Under the pieces are notes generated by a model. The model was not told the DNA's origin and made no database searches. It saw only the letters and a program-made list of their open reading frames with translations. Position numbers and translations under genes: made by a program. Positions 11,633 to 23,828 of a stretch of 64,000 nucleotides of DNA are shown here, in pieces (position 1 is the first letter of the stretch; the number at the start of each line of letters is the position of its first letter). The stretch is from Apiospora phragmitis (lineage: Eukaryota > Ascomycota > Sordariomycetes > Amphisphaeriales > Apiosporaceae): positions 1,426,001 to 1,490,000 of the forward strand of contig JAQQWL010000004.1 in assembly GCA_038363925.1 (NCBI GenBank). The letters are read 5' to 3'.

Positions 11633-12692
11633 TATTGTTGCATTTGCGGCGGCCCCTTCTTGGAACCCAGCGCCCGGTACGTATAAACCTGCATGCAGCC
11701 TTATCATCGGCCGGGCCTAACCAAAATTCCTGCAGTGACGACGAGTCCAAGGATTGGCTCACTCGTGCAGTTGTGCTGACGACTGGCAATGACACCCCGG
11801 ACGCTGCTGGTGTCAAACTCGACACTTTTCGCTCCCACCCGTCCGTTCAGCACCCGGTCCTCCACCCCGAGCATGCCCAACGATATGTTCTGCAGCTTCC
11901 CTCAGAGTACCACGAGCGCAACGGCTTCCCCATCGTACCCTCGGGCGAGAACGCCATAGCCATGGACATCGGCATGGCCGGCGGCCATCTGTACTTCCCC
12001 GTGCACGAACTGTGTTCCCAGCTGGCCCAACGCTTTATGGACAACCGAACGGTATCGCGGGACACGTTCCAAACGCAGCCCCAGGAGGCAATATCCTCGG
12101 TCAAGCAACTGTGGGAGGTCTTGCTTCACCGCATGACCGGCTCGGAAAGTCAGTACATTCTACCGGAGCCGCACGACTATTATGGGGGTAGTGGCTGTCG
12201 GAACGTGTATTGGGAACTGGATGATGGTGAGCCGGAATACGGCGAGGTTAGTAACCGCTGCTTGTTGAGATTTCCATCTCACCACTTTTTTTAACCATGT
12301 TATGCTTACAATAATCACAGTTGTTAGAAGCAGCGCCAATGGAAATGGCCAACCTTACCGAAGGAATTCTTCAGGATCTCCAGCCGGAGGCATCAGAGAG
12401 GCCAAAGGAGATAGGTACTACTGAAGATGAGATAGCCTATGGTCAAGACTGGTGGTGCGAATCTCTCGCGAAACAGCAGCGGCTGCCCTGGCTCTGGGAC
12501 TTGGATAGTGAACTCGTCCGTGAAAAGCAACGAAACGGCAATTGGGACTGGGAGCTTCTCGTGCGTAAGCTCTCCAAGCCTGAAATTCACGAGCCCAGTG
12601 ATACGACCCTTAATCTACCGGTGGGCTTACGTAACCGCCGCCGGATCTGGCGTTGTCTCGAAGAAGCAAGGGTTGGCGATACAAATCCTTGA
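11633..12692 (+). CDS. F-box-family-like protein with N-terminal CxxC, 5' partial
   Basis: Three exons are readable: up to 11676, 11736-12246 and 12321-12692. The donors are GTACGT and GTTAGT and the acceptors CTGCAG and CACAG. The first exon encodes YCCICGGPFLEP, a CxxC metal-binding start, and splices to DDESKDWLTRAV. The middle has YFPVHELCSQL, corresponding to the conserved His/Cys segment of large fungal F-box protein families. The C-terminus contains two Trp-rich stretches. A TAA lies in frame just upstream of the CxxC, so the true start is in an earlier, unidentified exon. The function is unknown. Confidence 0.65.
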
Positions 12693-13481
12693 GAAACCAA
12701 GATGTATGTAGGCGCGCGGATGGTGTTGGTGGTGCGCTGCCAAGCGCGCTGAAGCGCGACACTGCAGATTAGTTAGATTACTGGATACAGAACAATGCCC
12801 GATTCAAACATGTTCGTTCCTTTATATGACTAGTGCTGATCTCAGAGAACTCCACAGACTATACGAGCAGCCAAGGATAAATCCCCAGCTGATCTTGGCA
12901 AAACCAGGGTGTTTCGATGAAATGCAGTAGGTCGATATTAATCGGCTACATTGGCCAGCGGGTGCAGAAAGGCTGACCGAGGCGCCGGCATGTTATCTAC
13001 AATGGCCCCCGATGAGCGGAAGGGCTGTGTTTCTTGGCCGTGACCCAGCCAATAGTCATTGGGGAGCATGTGTTACCTATTTTTGGAATTGTTCAGGGCC
13101 ATAGGGGCGACGTCAGATGGAAGACGAATGAGAAACTCCTGGATGAGGACTCCGCCGGCAGGATCTGGAGGATCTGAGACTCTGAGCCCGCCCCCACCCC
13201 CGATGTCAGCAATCAATCGTACCAGTAGCTGGTATTGTGGGTGGAGAGCCCGACACGCATGTACAGGAGCAAGAATAGCTTTGTCTCTATCTCCACGGCC
13301 TGTACGAGGCTGGCCCAGAAGAAACAGACCACCCAAAAGTAATTAAACAACTGTGAGGTACCCCAGGAGGTTAGGAGAGAAGTTGAAGCAAGTAGAATAT
13401 AAAGTACAAATGAAGCCTTCCAGTAGTCGAGGTTTTGGAAAGGGGCATCTGAAAAGACAATCATTCACCGCCTCAGTAGTC
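12693..13481. other. Intergenic region
   Basis: Short overlapping frames on both strands (13059-13346) lack coding texture. I see no gene or repeat. Confidence 0.5.
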
Positions 13482-16400
13482 ATGGAGCCGTCGTTGAGTT
13501 CTATGTTGTTGCTCTTTCTTGCAGCTCCCCTTGCATATGGAGCTTCAATATCTTCTTCAGCGTCTAAGGCCACAGTGTCCTCGAAAGATTCGTCAACAGC
13601 TTCTTCAACCGGTAGGTGCACTATCATTCAACCCACGTATATATATCTTAACATGAACCGCCCACAGATGATGGGAAAGACCATGTCACTGTCACTTCGG
13701 TCGTCACCGGGCCTAGCGGACCTACCACCCGTACCGAGACCTTTGTGCCGACCACCTACACCCAGTTCAAGGAGGTTTCCTCCACGGTGACCACGAAGAC
13801 CATCGTTACTGTGCAATACGGGGGGCACGTCTTCCAGCTTTTCCACCTACAGCTATGAGATTGGGCCGGGAGGAGTTGGCTGGCACCTGCCCAGTTTCAG
13901 CAATGGAGCCCTCTCCCTCTGCCCCTTCCTACATATCTTCCGGGGGAGAAACCGTGATCTGGATCAAGTTTGATAATTAGTTCAACGGCATCCAGTACTA
14001 CACGGACTAGTTCCGCGAATGTGACCTCGTCTAGGACAGGGTCAAGCTCTAACGGATCGTCAACCAAACCCTCATCCACTGATTCCACGAGCTCAACGAC
14101 TCACCATGCAGACTCTACTTCAGGCCAGACTAGCTCTAAGGCTTCTAGCAGTGCATCTTCCAAAAGTCTACGTCAGACCAGTCCTACTAGCACAAACAGA
14201 CCAAATCCAGCAAGCACAACGTCATCGGCTAGATCATTGAGCCAAAGCAGCAGTGCATCATCCTCCAAGACTAAATCTAGCAACACAACTTCCTCCAGCA
14301 GCATAAGCTCGGCTGGTGAAAGTAAATCCGGTCCAACATCTAAAGCAAGTGCGACAAGCAGTACTAAGGCATCAAGTACTGGTCCAAGCATCACCTCGTC
14401 TACCGCTATGATTACTGCGACCATCACTCAGGCCCCAACTGGCTTCTCTGCCGAGACTGTTTCAGGTACCACGTACCCATCCAACACCTGGATCACAACG
14501 AAAGATAAGGATGATCACACTACAATTCTCCACGTCATCATCTTTGGAGGTGGCCCCCCCGATTATCATGTGGGGGTTGCCGCCCACTCCCAATGTCCAG
14601 TTCAGTTTTCCCAAGCTTCCCAAGTTTCATCTTCCCTGTATCAAAGTCTTTGGAGTCTCCGTTGGCAGCTGTTCTACCGACCCGGTGACAGACGGCCCAC
14701 CTGGTGGTGAGGACAACCCAGAAGACCCTACTACAACGGACAAGACAACCGAGAAGACAACTGAGAAGACAAGCACAACCAAGAAATCTTCGACCACGGA
14801 CGAGTGCAGTTCCACGAGCACCGTGTCAGCTTGCGAGGTCAGGTGTGCGAAGACTATCAGTAGTAGTTCCTGCGCATCCTACAGCAACACCTGCTCCGAG
14901 ACCAAGACCGGCTGCTCGGTCACCGGCACCATCACCACTATCACGAGCAGCACCAGTGCTTGCTCCACCTGTGGAAGCTGCATAGCCCGGGGACCGGCCG
15001 GGAACGGCGGGCCTCCAGCCCCCGACGGACCCTCCTATCCGACCCGACGACCAGAAAGAAGGAGCCTCCGACCTCCGCAAGCGCGATCACCCTCGCCACT
15101 TGCAGAAGCGTGCCGGCTCTGCATGGGAAGTCAAGACGCTTGGTGCATGCGCCCTCGCTTCTGGAACCGTGTCAAAACTGACCAGACCAGCTTGGCCCAA
15201 GGCGACTGGTGATATACTCAATCCGGACTCTCAAGGCAATATGAAGGCGAAATGGTCCGTGATGTCCCGGTACGACCGAGCCACGGGCACCGGTCCTTGC
15301 GGCACAGTGCCTACTGTGACGAGGATAGATGCAAACGGTTTCAAGGTCGCTAGTAAATACCAAGCCTTGGACGGCAAAATCAAGCCCGACAATGACACGC
15401 TTAGTCTTGACTATGCGTGTAAGTATCAATCCCCTCTTGCATTTTGAATGATGATCGCTTTTTATCCCCCGAGGGAGGTAAAAGCATATAACCAGTGGTT
15501 TCCGAGACTGACAAAAGAGCTATAGACGAGAAGTCCTAGATTAAAGATTTCCTCGAGTCGACCGCTGGTACATCTACCGGGGGTGGCAAGCTTTCATGCT
15601 CCGATATCAACACATTCTTTTCCCTCAGGCTAAAGCGCCACAAACTTGTCAATGGAGCTTGTTACAGCCCGTCTGGAACTCCATTGCCAGTGACAAAAAC
15701 CCCCAATACTTTATCGCCATGTCACAGTATGTCAATGGCGACGGCAAGGCTCCTTCTTCCAAGACCCTGTGAAGCCCCTCGCGCAGAACTACATCACGGA
15801 TCCCCTCTACAAGGTGGCGGCGAACGACGGGAAATGGCACTGGGCAACAGGCAAGACAGCTGGTACGACTACCACTTCAGCAATTGATGCGTTGAGGGAG
15901 ATGATCAATAAAGGATTCGAGCGCACCCTCATAGGTTGCGTTGAGATGAAGATGGCTCCTATGCTCGACCTCATGGACAAGACAAATAACCGGATATACG
16001 ATGAGCTGTAGGTGCTTCTTGAAGATTTCTTTACCCGCCATTTAAATTTCAATACTAATCACGTGATATAGTTCACTTATCGATCAGAGGATCGGTCTTG
16101 CTGCCAACCAACCACTATTCGGCGCCGCCAATGTGCCAAAGTGGACTACGGCCTTTGGGTCCAATGGCATCGCTGGGGCTTATAAGGACTACATGACCAA
16201 GAACATCGAGCCGCAGATCACCCTGCCCCCAGAGTACCTGACCAAACTCTGGGATTTTATCAAGGACGGACTAGCAGAGGCTGAGAACCTACAGGACGTC
16301 AAAGAGGACTCGAATGACAACACCAAGCCGGGAAAGCATTATCCGGAATGGCAGCAAATGAAGGATTTTGCAGACGACGTTGACAAGATTTACAAGCAGT

Positions 16401-17901
16401 CGGGAGCTTATGATTGGGAATACACCTTCTCTTTCCAATGGGACCGCAACAACAAGCGGGACGAGGGAGACGCCGGGGGAGAAAGTGAAGAAAGCGACCG
16501 CAAGCTCGAACTCAGCTGTTCCGGCAAACCCGTCAGCGAGTCCGCATCCGCCACCAAGTCTGGCACTTCGTCTAGCACATCCAAACCAGCATCTCAAACG
16601 GCCTCGTCGGGATCCACGTCTCAGTCCGGCGCGTCGTCGTCATCGGCATCGAAGACATCCTCAGGCCCCTCGTCGTCCAAGACTACGTCGAAGAATTCCT
16701 CCGCTTCCTCCTCATCAACCGTCAGCAAGACCAGCAGTCGGAGTAGTAGTACCAACAGCCAAAGTTCTAGGACTTCCTCGACAAAGACCAGCAGCAGAAG
16801 CAGCAGCACGACGCAGCCGCCGCGCGTGACGGCGCCCTCGGTGACCATCGGCACGTCGACGGAGAAGGTCGATAAGTGCGAACAGGGCTACAGCAGCTAC
16901 TCCATGATGGCCAAAGCGACGGCGCCGGCCCACGCGAAGTCGCAGCGGTTCTACGTACCGCGGGCGGACACGCTCACGGGCGGCATGGACTGGTCCGTTG
17001 AGTTCGTCGACGGCTTCGTCGGCGAAGACCCCAAGAAGTTCGACAAGAACAAGCCCACGGACCCCAGGACCGTGGTGGCGTCGTGGTCGGTCGGGACGTT
17101 GGAGGGGAAGGACCCGGTGGCCAAGGGGAAGGGTGGAAAGGATATGAAGATCGAGTGGAAGGCACCCGAGAAAGCTAGTAAGTTATACTACAGACCGTCT
17201 CCCCTTTGCTTTAGAAACAGACAGCAATCTCCTTGTGTTGTGGACATAGTGCTAACTTGGAGCCCCCCAAGATGGAACGTTTGTGGGGCTCGTGTACGTC
17301 GAGCCTGTAGGCCAACAGGAATGGGGCATTATTGCCAAGGGCGGCAAAGCAGCCTGCGTGCCAGACTCGTGTAACGGCCATCCCCGAGTGGTAAGTCTTT
17401 ATTGGTTCCATACCAATTCCCCCTCCCCTCTGTCCCTTCCCTCTCCCTCTTTCTGCCTCTCTCGCTCTCTCTCTCTCCTGACTAATACGAAACAAAAGGT
17501 CTCGGACGACAACGGCAAAGTATGCAAGAAGTGGCCCTGCAGCACGCAGATCGTTTGCTCGGACGACGGGCCGATCACGCCGCGCGCCGACTGCCTCGTC
17601 GTCGAAGACGGCGTCCTCGTGCCGATGTGGTACGAGGTGAGCATCGCGGCCAACAACTTCATCGAGGACGGCGGCTCCGCGCTCCAGGGCGAGGAGAAAG
17701 GGGTGCGGGGCCCTGACGGCCTGGAAGAAGCACGACATCAACATCCGCAGCCAGGACGGCAGCTGGACCGCCGTCCAGGAGTTCACTTTCACCCTGCCCA
17801 TCAACATCAGCTCCGGCTGCGTGGAGCGCGCCATTGCTAGTGCTGGGGGGCCGAAGGATCTTCGCTGTCGACAAGGGACGAGCGGGTGGGTTTTTATCTA
17901 G
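13482..17901 (+). pseudogene. Very large Ser/Thr-rich secreted protein, broken in many places
   Basis: Starts at ATG 13482 with a signal peptide (SSMLLLFLAAPLAYGAS). The order is: VTVTSVVTGP region; mucin-like Ser/Thr tract (13980-14420); conserved block PPIIMWGLPPTPNVQFSFP with LPKFHLPCIKVFGVSVGSC; Cys-rich repeat block (14800-14990); KR-rich site then AWEVKTLGACALAS; mixed alpha/beta domain (15100-16480); second Ser/Thr tract (16540-16830); C-terminal domain ending at TAG 17899-17901. Introns at 13612-13667, 15419-15525, 16008-16071, 17178-17271 and 17391-17498 all have good signals. Single-base length changes occur at G6 13820-13825, C7 14554-14560, C5 15019-15023, near 15600, near 15748 and G4 17700-17703, with another between 13880 and 13970. 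A TAG at 15537-15539 replaces the Trp expected after YEKS. Similar large proteins occur next to chitinases in many ascomycetes; I cannot give a firm family name. No catalytic residues are identifiable. Confidence 0.7.
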
Positions 17902-18526
17902 AGGTCTCACCACTTGCTTATACGTCATTTTCCTGTGATCAAGCAGAGATGATGAAGTTTCAAGGGTGGATCATGCTGCCACTCATCAGAAAGAGCAATT
18001 GTGGTAGGGGCGTAAAAGGTTAACCTTGGGTAGCGTAGGACTTTTCGAAATATAATAGGTTCAGTCACATTTTACTCGCACGATGTGGAGTACATGACCT
18101 ACGATCACCTGGTGCTGATAGCAGTTTAATCATTTCAGTGGCTAATAAATCACCGATTGGTCTAGTAGGCCAAAAGAAGCTTTCACTCTTGCTATCCTCG
18201 AGTTCTACTAGCTGACCACTGGGTATAACTATTCCTCGTCTTCTTCCTCCGGCAACGAAGCATTCAATGTTCTTCTCCTTTTTCGGTCGGATCTAATGCT
18301 AGGCCGGCCCAGAAGAAACAAGAGAAGAGGCAGTTGTATGCAATGCCTCGTTATGTTTAAATAGATTAATTAAAACGTCGAAACAGTACGGCTGCCACGG
18401 ATCGACAAAAGCTTTATGATACCTAGGTTCTATCAGATCGCAGAGTGCAATACATTTCTCCAATCGCACATAAAAGGCTGCACTTTCTGTATCCCCTCTT
18501 GCGTGGACCGAAGCTGAACACACAGC
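17902..18526. other. Intergenic region
   Basis: No gene recognised; ordinary spacer between two rightward transcription units. Confidence 0.5.
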
Positions 18527-19740
18527 ATGGCCGCACACCAAATTTTATCCTTCTTTCATCCTACAGTCGACTGGCCCCCGGCCCTTACACAGAGCGCCGT
18601 GGCCTCGACACCCGGTCCTTCTCTACTCAAGCTTCCCCTAGAGCTGCGCAACGAAATCTGGTGTCTTGTTGTCCGACGCAAAAGGCCTGTGCACCTCCGT
18701 AGGCCCTCATACATGAGCGCCTGGGCCAGCAGCGAGCCAATCCGGATTGAAGCCAGCAAACCGACTACTCTCAGAACCTTCCTCCGCTCACCTCCCACCA
18801 CGAATGCAGGCAGTAACGCCATATTCCTAGTCAACCGCCAGACACACGCCGAAGCCTTCGCTGTGTTCTTTTCGGACAACAGCTTTCTCGCCACTCACGA
18901 TATGGAGGCATGGGTTTGTCTGTTGATGATGTAAATGACCAGGCTCCCTCGCGCCCCGGACTTCCTACTCGGCCCTGTGATCTTCTGGATTGACAAGTGC
19001 GCTGATCGGAATGAATGGGCAACGCTGATGCTCCTCTTGAAACGCATGCTGCCGAGGCAGTCCACAACCCAGCTGAAGCTGTTCTTCGAGACCCCGGGGA
19101 GCTAACCAATGCATCCCGGGTCCAGGACATCAGGAGCTCGCTAGTCGTGTGAACCAGAAGCGCTGACCAGCACTGACCCGCCCGTTCGCGCCCCCGGCTA
19201 TATTGCTCTCGCATACCGTCCACTCATCAACCCGGGCCGTTGGGGCATGGAATGAAATACGGCTATTCATGCCAGCCGCCATACCCATCTTCAAGATACA
19301 TGGCGCTCTTGAATACTCACTCGCAAGTGCCCACAGGGGCTTTGCTTCGCAAACGGGGACGCTCAACGGACTGCCGTAGGGGGCTCGCTGTGCTCACGTA
19401 CCTACCTGATTGGAGACGCCGAGCACGAGCCGTAAAGGCTGGGACTATGCTGATACCAACTACTTCATCGAGCACGTCCTTGCTGGCGTCGAGGCATATG
19501 CAGGCCGTCACACCAGATCCAGATTGGCCGGCGGCACTCAAGGACGAGGCCAGGTGGCTCGATACGTCGAGGGCATTGGCATCGATAGGACGGAGCACGC
19601 CCTATCTGCTGAGGAGGGCAACGATTGACAAAGTGAGAGGCACCGTGGCATTGCGATTCCTGGCCCAAGATGACCGGCATCTGTTTGTCGTTATGATTCT
19701 AATAGCGTATCAGAATGCTACGACAGCCATTTCCTGTTTG
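18527..19740 (+). pseudogene. F-box-like hypothetical gene, broken
   Basis: The ATG at 18527 opens a frame with LLKLPLELRNEIWCLVV (F-box-like start) and IFLVNRQTHAEAFAVFF, a pairing typical of fungal F-box-like proteins of about 300 residues. An in-frame TAA at 18932-18934 interrupts it. The same frame then continues with coding texture (FLLGPVIFWIDKCADRNEW, TTQLKLFFETPG) to a stop at 19103-19105. If the G4 at 19096-19099 were G5 it would run on as ELTNASRVQDIRSS. Further coding-like stretches in other frames reach about 19740 (for example RLFMPAAIPIFKIHGALEY, 19240-19310). The gene looks decayed or mis-sequenced; its function is unknown. Confidence 0.5.
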
Positions 19741-20913
19741 TGATGGGCTACTTAAAGACTGTATGTATGTGGCTTGATTTCCCTTGGGGTGTTGAAATGC
19801 CTAGGGTCCACAAGACACGTTCTAATTACCAAGTGGTCTATGCTTTCAATCTGATAATGGGATAAGGGCGACGGAACTTGGTTTGATAGCGATTTACAGG
19901 AGCTATCGTCGTCACAAAGCAGAACACCGCCGGCAGGATATGGGGGGGAAATGATGTAGGCATGACACCAGAGCAAGACGACAGCGGTGTGGAAATTGCA
20001 ATGCCATTTAAAGATAGAGAAATATCTGGTTCGTCCTGTTTCGTTCTGACTCGCGATGTTGTAATTACCACGTGTTGCAGGGGGCCAGGCACCTGACTCG
20101 TGCTTCCGATTTGATTTAGGGCTGCATCAGACAGGAACATATGCATACATAGTACGTGCGTTGATGCGCTAATTGGCTTTTTTTTTTTTTTTTAAATCTA
20201 TTCATAGATGCAGCAGCAGCAGCATATGTTTTTCTTCCTCTTTCAACTCTCTCATGAATTGGCAACCTACTCCTATCAATATGAATACTTCTCTCCTTTA
20301 TCGGCTACTATTGGAAGTCACCCTGTTTGTTGATCATTGCCGCCCGCTCGTCATGGTCGGTCAATCCCGAATCTGGTTCTTTGGCCCGTGCCGTGTCTTC
20401 CACTACAACACGGGGAGGAGACAAGGATCTTAGGCCCGGCGTTGCATTAGGGCCAAGGTCCTTGATTGGTTACCAGGGCTGATGCCGACCCGTCAAACCT
20501 GCGAGATAATGTCGCACTCCACGCACACCAAGCCCACACTGGCAGATACTGGCAGACACCGGGGCCATCATTGGCTATATTGTTCCAGCATCGTCGGTGC
20601 CAAAGTATCTGGCAGCTTCCTCATATCTTGTTTCTAGCGGGTCGCGCCGTAAGTCGGCCGGCGGTCGCACTCAAAGCCCGGCGATCTTGCCTATCCTCAG
20701 TCCCCTAAGTCGGATAACATCACCAAATGGTCGCCCTAGACAGGGGATGAACTCCCGACTCGGATCCAGTTCTGCCTACAATCTGCGGGGATCCCATGCC
20801 TGCTCAGTGCCCAGCAGCGTGCCCGACTCTTTTAGGTTTTTGCCGTCTTGGTAGCGAGCAAGGTACACACACATGCTGCAGAGATTGATCGGTCATGGGA
20901 ATCTCGGGTCGTC
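19741..20913. other. Intergenic region with poly-T tract
   Basis: No gene recognised. A run of 16 T sits at 20178-20193, followed by a short CAG repeat (20211-20223). The right part is the upstream region of the tyrosinase gene. Confidence 0.5.
20178..20193. repeat. Poly-T tract (16 T)
   Basis: Uninterrupted T homopolymer. Such dA:dT tracts commonly exclude nucleosomes in fungal intergenic DNA; no role is shown here. Confidence 0.8.
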
Positions 20914-20920
20914 TATATAT
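20914..20920 (+). promoter_or_regulatory. TATA-like box of the tyrosinase gene
   Basis: TATATAT lies about 115 bp upstream of the tyrosinase ATG, a plausible distance for a fungal TATA element. Confidence 0.4.
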
Positions 20921-21033
20921 TGGAGTCGCATCGCTGTGCTGATCTGTTACCCGAGCTGCGCTCTGTAGACTCTAGTTTCTTGGTCGCTCGAAGCTTACCT
21001 TGGCTCACTCTGAGCCCTGTGTAGTCCCCCACC

Positions 21034-22483
21034 ATGCGTTTCTCCCTGGGGCCAAGCCTCCTGCTTCTCTCATCGGTGGCAGCCTACACGCCAGAATCGA
21101 CTGCCCAGACGGACGCCGTCGCAGCCAAGAGCTTTGCTACTCTCAGCCGCGCCGTTAGCGACGGGACCTTGAAGAAGGAGCTCGCCACCAGAGGTGTCTC
21201 GCAGGAGTGCACTATCCCCAACGCGGTGGTTCGAAAGGAATAGTGCGTGGCTTCCATTATCGTTCGCTTCACAAACCCGTATTATAAGGATTTTACGTAC
21301 AAGTTCTATGCTTACTATCGGTCTCACGGCCGAACAGCGCCGACCTCTCAGATGCAGAGAAGATTGACTACATCGATGCCGTCAGGTGTCTGATGACCAA
21401 GCCTTCCATCACCCCGCCTGAGGTGGTCCCCGGTGCCCGCACACGCTACGATGACTTCGTGGCCACTCATATGAACCTGACCAAGGCCATTCATATGACG
21501 GGCAACTTCCTGACTTGGCACAGGTAATTACTATGACTTCCCACTTCCACCCCTGACGAAACCAGTATTAACCAACCGCCCTGCTTATCAGATACTTCCT
21601 CTTCACATTCGAGACAGCCCTGCGCGACGAGTGCGGCTACCAGGGCTACCAGCCGTACTGGAACTGGGCCAAGTCCTCCATGGACCCCATCCATTCGCCC
21701 TACATGGACGGCAGCTCGACGTCCCAGGGCGGCAACGGCGTCTACGCGCCCCACAAGTGCACGCCCTTCGTCGACAATTCGACGACCCTGTGCATCCCCC
21801 CGGGCGAGGGCGGCGGCTGCGTCGAGTCGGGCCCCTACGGCGTCATCACCGCCAACATCTCGGCCACGTCGCCCACCTTTGAGCCCGAGGGCGGCGTGCC
21901 CGTCGGCCCCCTGTTCAGCTACGGCCCGCGCTGCCTCAAGCGGGACATTTCGCCCTGGATGACGTCGCAGTGGCTGACAGACAACGTGAGTAGTGGTGTC
22001 GAACTCTTTACCTTACCACCGCGCCCCTCCTCCCTCTTGGCAATGCATAGCAGCCAACTGACAAGACATAACGAACTAACTTCTTCCCAGCACACCATGG
22101 AGCTCTTCGCCAACCCCACCCACGACATCGCCCCCTTCCAGGACATCCTCCAGCTCGACCACCCTGACGGCCCCGTCTGCGTGCACTCGGCCGGCCACTT
22201 CACCTGGAACGGCGACCCGGGCGGCGACGTCTACAACAGCCCCAACGACCCGCTGTTCTGGCTGATGCACGGTGGTGTCGACCGCGCCTGGTGGATGTGG
22301 CAGAACCTGGCGCCCGCCGAGCGCGCCTTCCGGATCGCCGGCACCCGCACCATGCGGAATGACCCCCCGAGCGCCGACGCGACGCTCGACGACCTGCTGG
22401 ACATGGGGTTCAACGGCGTGCCGTCGCCGCTGCGCGAGCATGTGAGTACGGTGGGGGGGCCGTACTGTTACATTTATGCTTGA
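21034..22483 (+). CDS. Secreted tyrosinase (type-3 copper phenol oxidase)
   Basis: Oxidises monophenols and diphenols to quinones with a binuclear copper centre. Four exons join cleanly: 21034-21242, 21338-21523, 21592-21985 and 22091-22483, giving 393 residues with no frame break. Residues 1-18 form a signal peptide (SLGPSLLLLSSVAAYT). The CuA ligands are H114 (FVATHMN), H122 (AIHMTG) and H131 (TWHRYF). The CuB site shows VCVHSAGHFTWNG and, further on, PLFWLMHGGVDRAWWMWQ. The length and the short tail ending GPYCYIYA indicate the short secreted fungal class without the long C-terminal lid of the intracellular melanin-type enzymes. It converges on the GH64-type gene, with stops 152 bp apart. 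Roles in pigment formation or phenol detoxification are inferences. Confidence 0.95.
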
Positions 22484-22635
22484 AGTGAACGTAAATGCCG
22501 AGCTGCGCAAAGTAATAGACATAGAAATACACACAATAATAATAAAAGGTTAAAGGCATAATCTTCTGAGTGTTTCAATTTCTTCTAGGCTGACATGGGC
22601 ATCGATCGACTCCACGTCATAAAAAGTATACCTAC

Positions 22636-23828
22636 CTACAAAGGCATCGTATCCCCCACATACGCGTTCCCGCCCCCCACCGTAACAACGAACACCTGCC
22701 GCGGATCCCCCGAGTTGACCTTCCCCGACCGGTCCGCGCCTCCGTCCGGCTGCACGTCGTCGTAGGCGAACGCGTAGCCCTTGCCGTCGAGGCTGACCTC
22801 GTGCAGCAGCCGCGCGTAGTGGTTCGTCGGCTCGCGCCGGTAGTGCGTCTCGGCGGGGACGGGTGGTCCGCGACGTCGGCCAGGCTGGACCGCAGGAAGC
22901 CCGCGGCCAGGCGTGGGATCAGCGCGTTGCGCGTCGGCGAGGGGCCCGTCACGAAGGGCCCGCTGTTGCAGCCGAGGATGTCGGCCGTCGTCGGCTTGCC
23001 GAAGGCCTCGCTGCCGCCGCAGAACACCAGCTTTCCGTCGCTGGGGCGGACCGCGCCTTCGACGACGCCTGCCGCTGCTTGCGTGTTGATCCGCAGCTTC
23101 GTCCCCGTCGACTCGTGGTACTTCTGCCACACCTCCTCCACCAGCGGCTCGTAGTACCCGCCGAAGTCGGCGCCGTTGGTGCCACCGTGCGTCGGGCTGA
23201 GCACCCGCAGCGGCGTTGGACCGCCTCTCTTGTCGGGCACGATCAGCTTGTCCCACGGCCGGCCGTCACGGCCCGCCTGTTCTCTCAGGCCTTCACACAG
23301 GCGGCCCAGCCCGTCGGCGGCCATGCCCGAGACGTGCTGAACGCCGGCGCCGTCCTTCAGCGACAGCGCGATGGGCAGGCGTCCGACGAAGTCAACATAA
23401 CTAATATTGGCGAACAGCTGGTCGCGGTTGAGGGTGAACTCGGCGAAGGCGAAGTCGACGCCGGCGTTGGCGTCGGTCGGGTTGAGCACGCTGGGCTCGA
23501 CGAGGGCGGCGCCGGCGGGGCCGCCCGGGTTCAGCAAGAAAGTAAGCTTCGCGCCGCGGCTGAACCAGACGCGGCCCCCGGCCATCTGCGGGCAGCGCAC
23601 CGTCACGGGCGGGCCGCCGGGCGGGCCCAGGCGGATGGCGCAGTCCGCGGCCAGCGGCTGCAGGATCCGCGGTGGGTTGGCGGGGAAGTAGAGGGAGCGG
23701 CCGTCGGCCTGGAGCAGGACGCGCGCGCCGGCGTTCTGCTGCAGGGAGAGGCCCGTCACGTAGGCGTAGATCTCGTCGGACGGGGAGGGGCTTTGGTTCT
23801 GCAGCTGGATGTCCAGGGAGTCGGGCAT
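22636..23828 (-). CDS. GH64-type beta-1,3-glucanase, one frame break
   Basis: Resembles family GH64 endo-beta-1,3-glucanases, which release pentasaccharides from laminarin. The ATG is at 23828. The hallmark LFANISYVDFVGRLPIALSL with the preceding FAFAEFTLNRD is clear, as are FGGYYEPLVEEVWQKYH and DKLIVPDKRGG. The N-terminal half is beta-rich, as in the thaumatin-like fold. There is no signal peptide, which is common for fungal members but puzzling for a wall enzyme. The frame breaks near 22860: one base must be added there to pass from DVADHP to VPAETHYRREPTNHYARLL and reach the end VGDTMPL at 22636. With that base the length is 397 residues, normal for the family. This is probably a base-calling error. 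Confidence 0.88.

Noticed and set aside
13059..13346. Overlapping ~90-codon frames on both strands
   Set aside because: No start context, no splice partners and no family-like sequence on either strand.
22441..22470. A further intron at the GTGAGTACGG near the end of the tyrosinase gene
   Set aside because: Reading through gives the family-typical tail ending GPYCYIYA and a stop; splicing would remove it.
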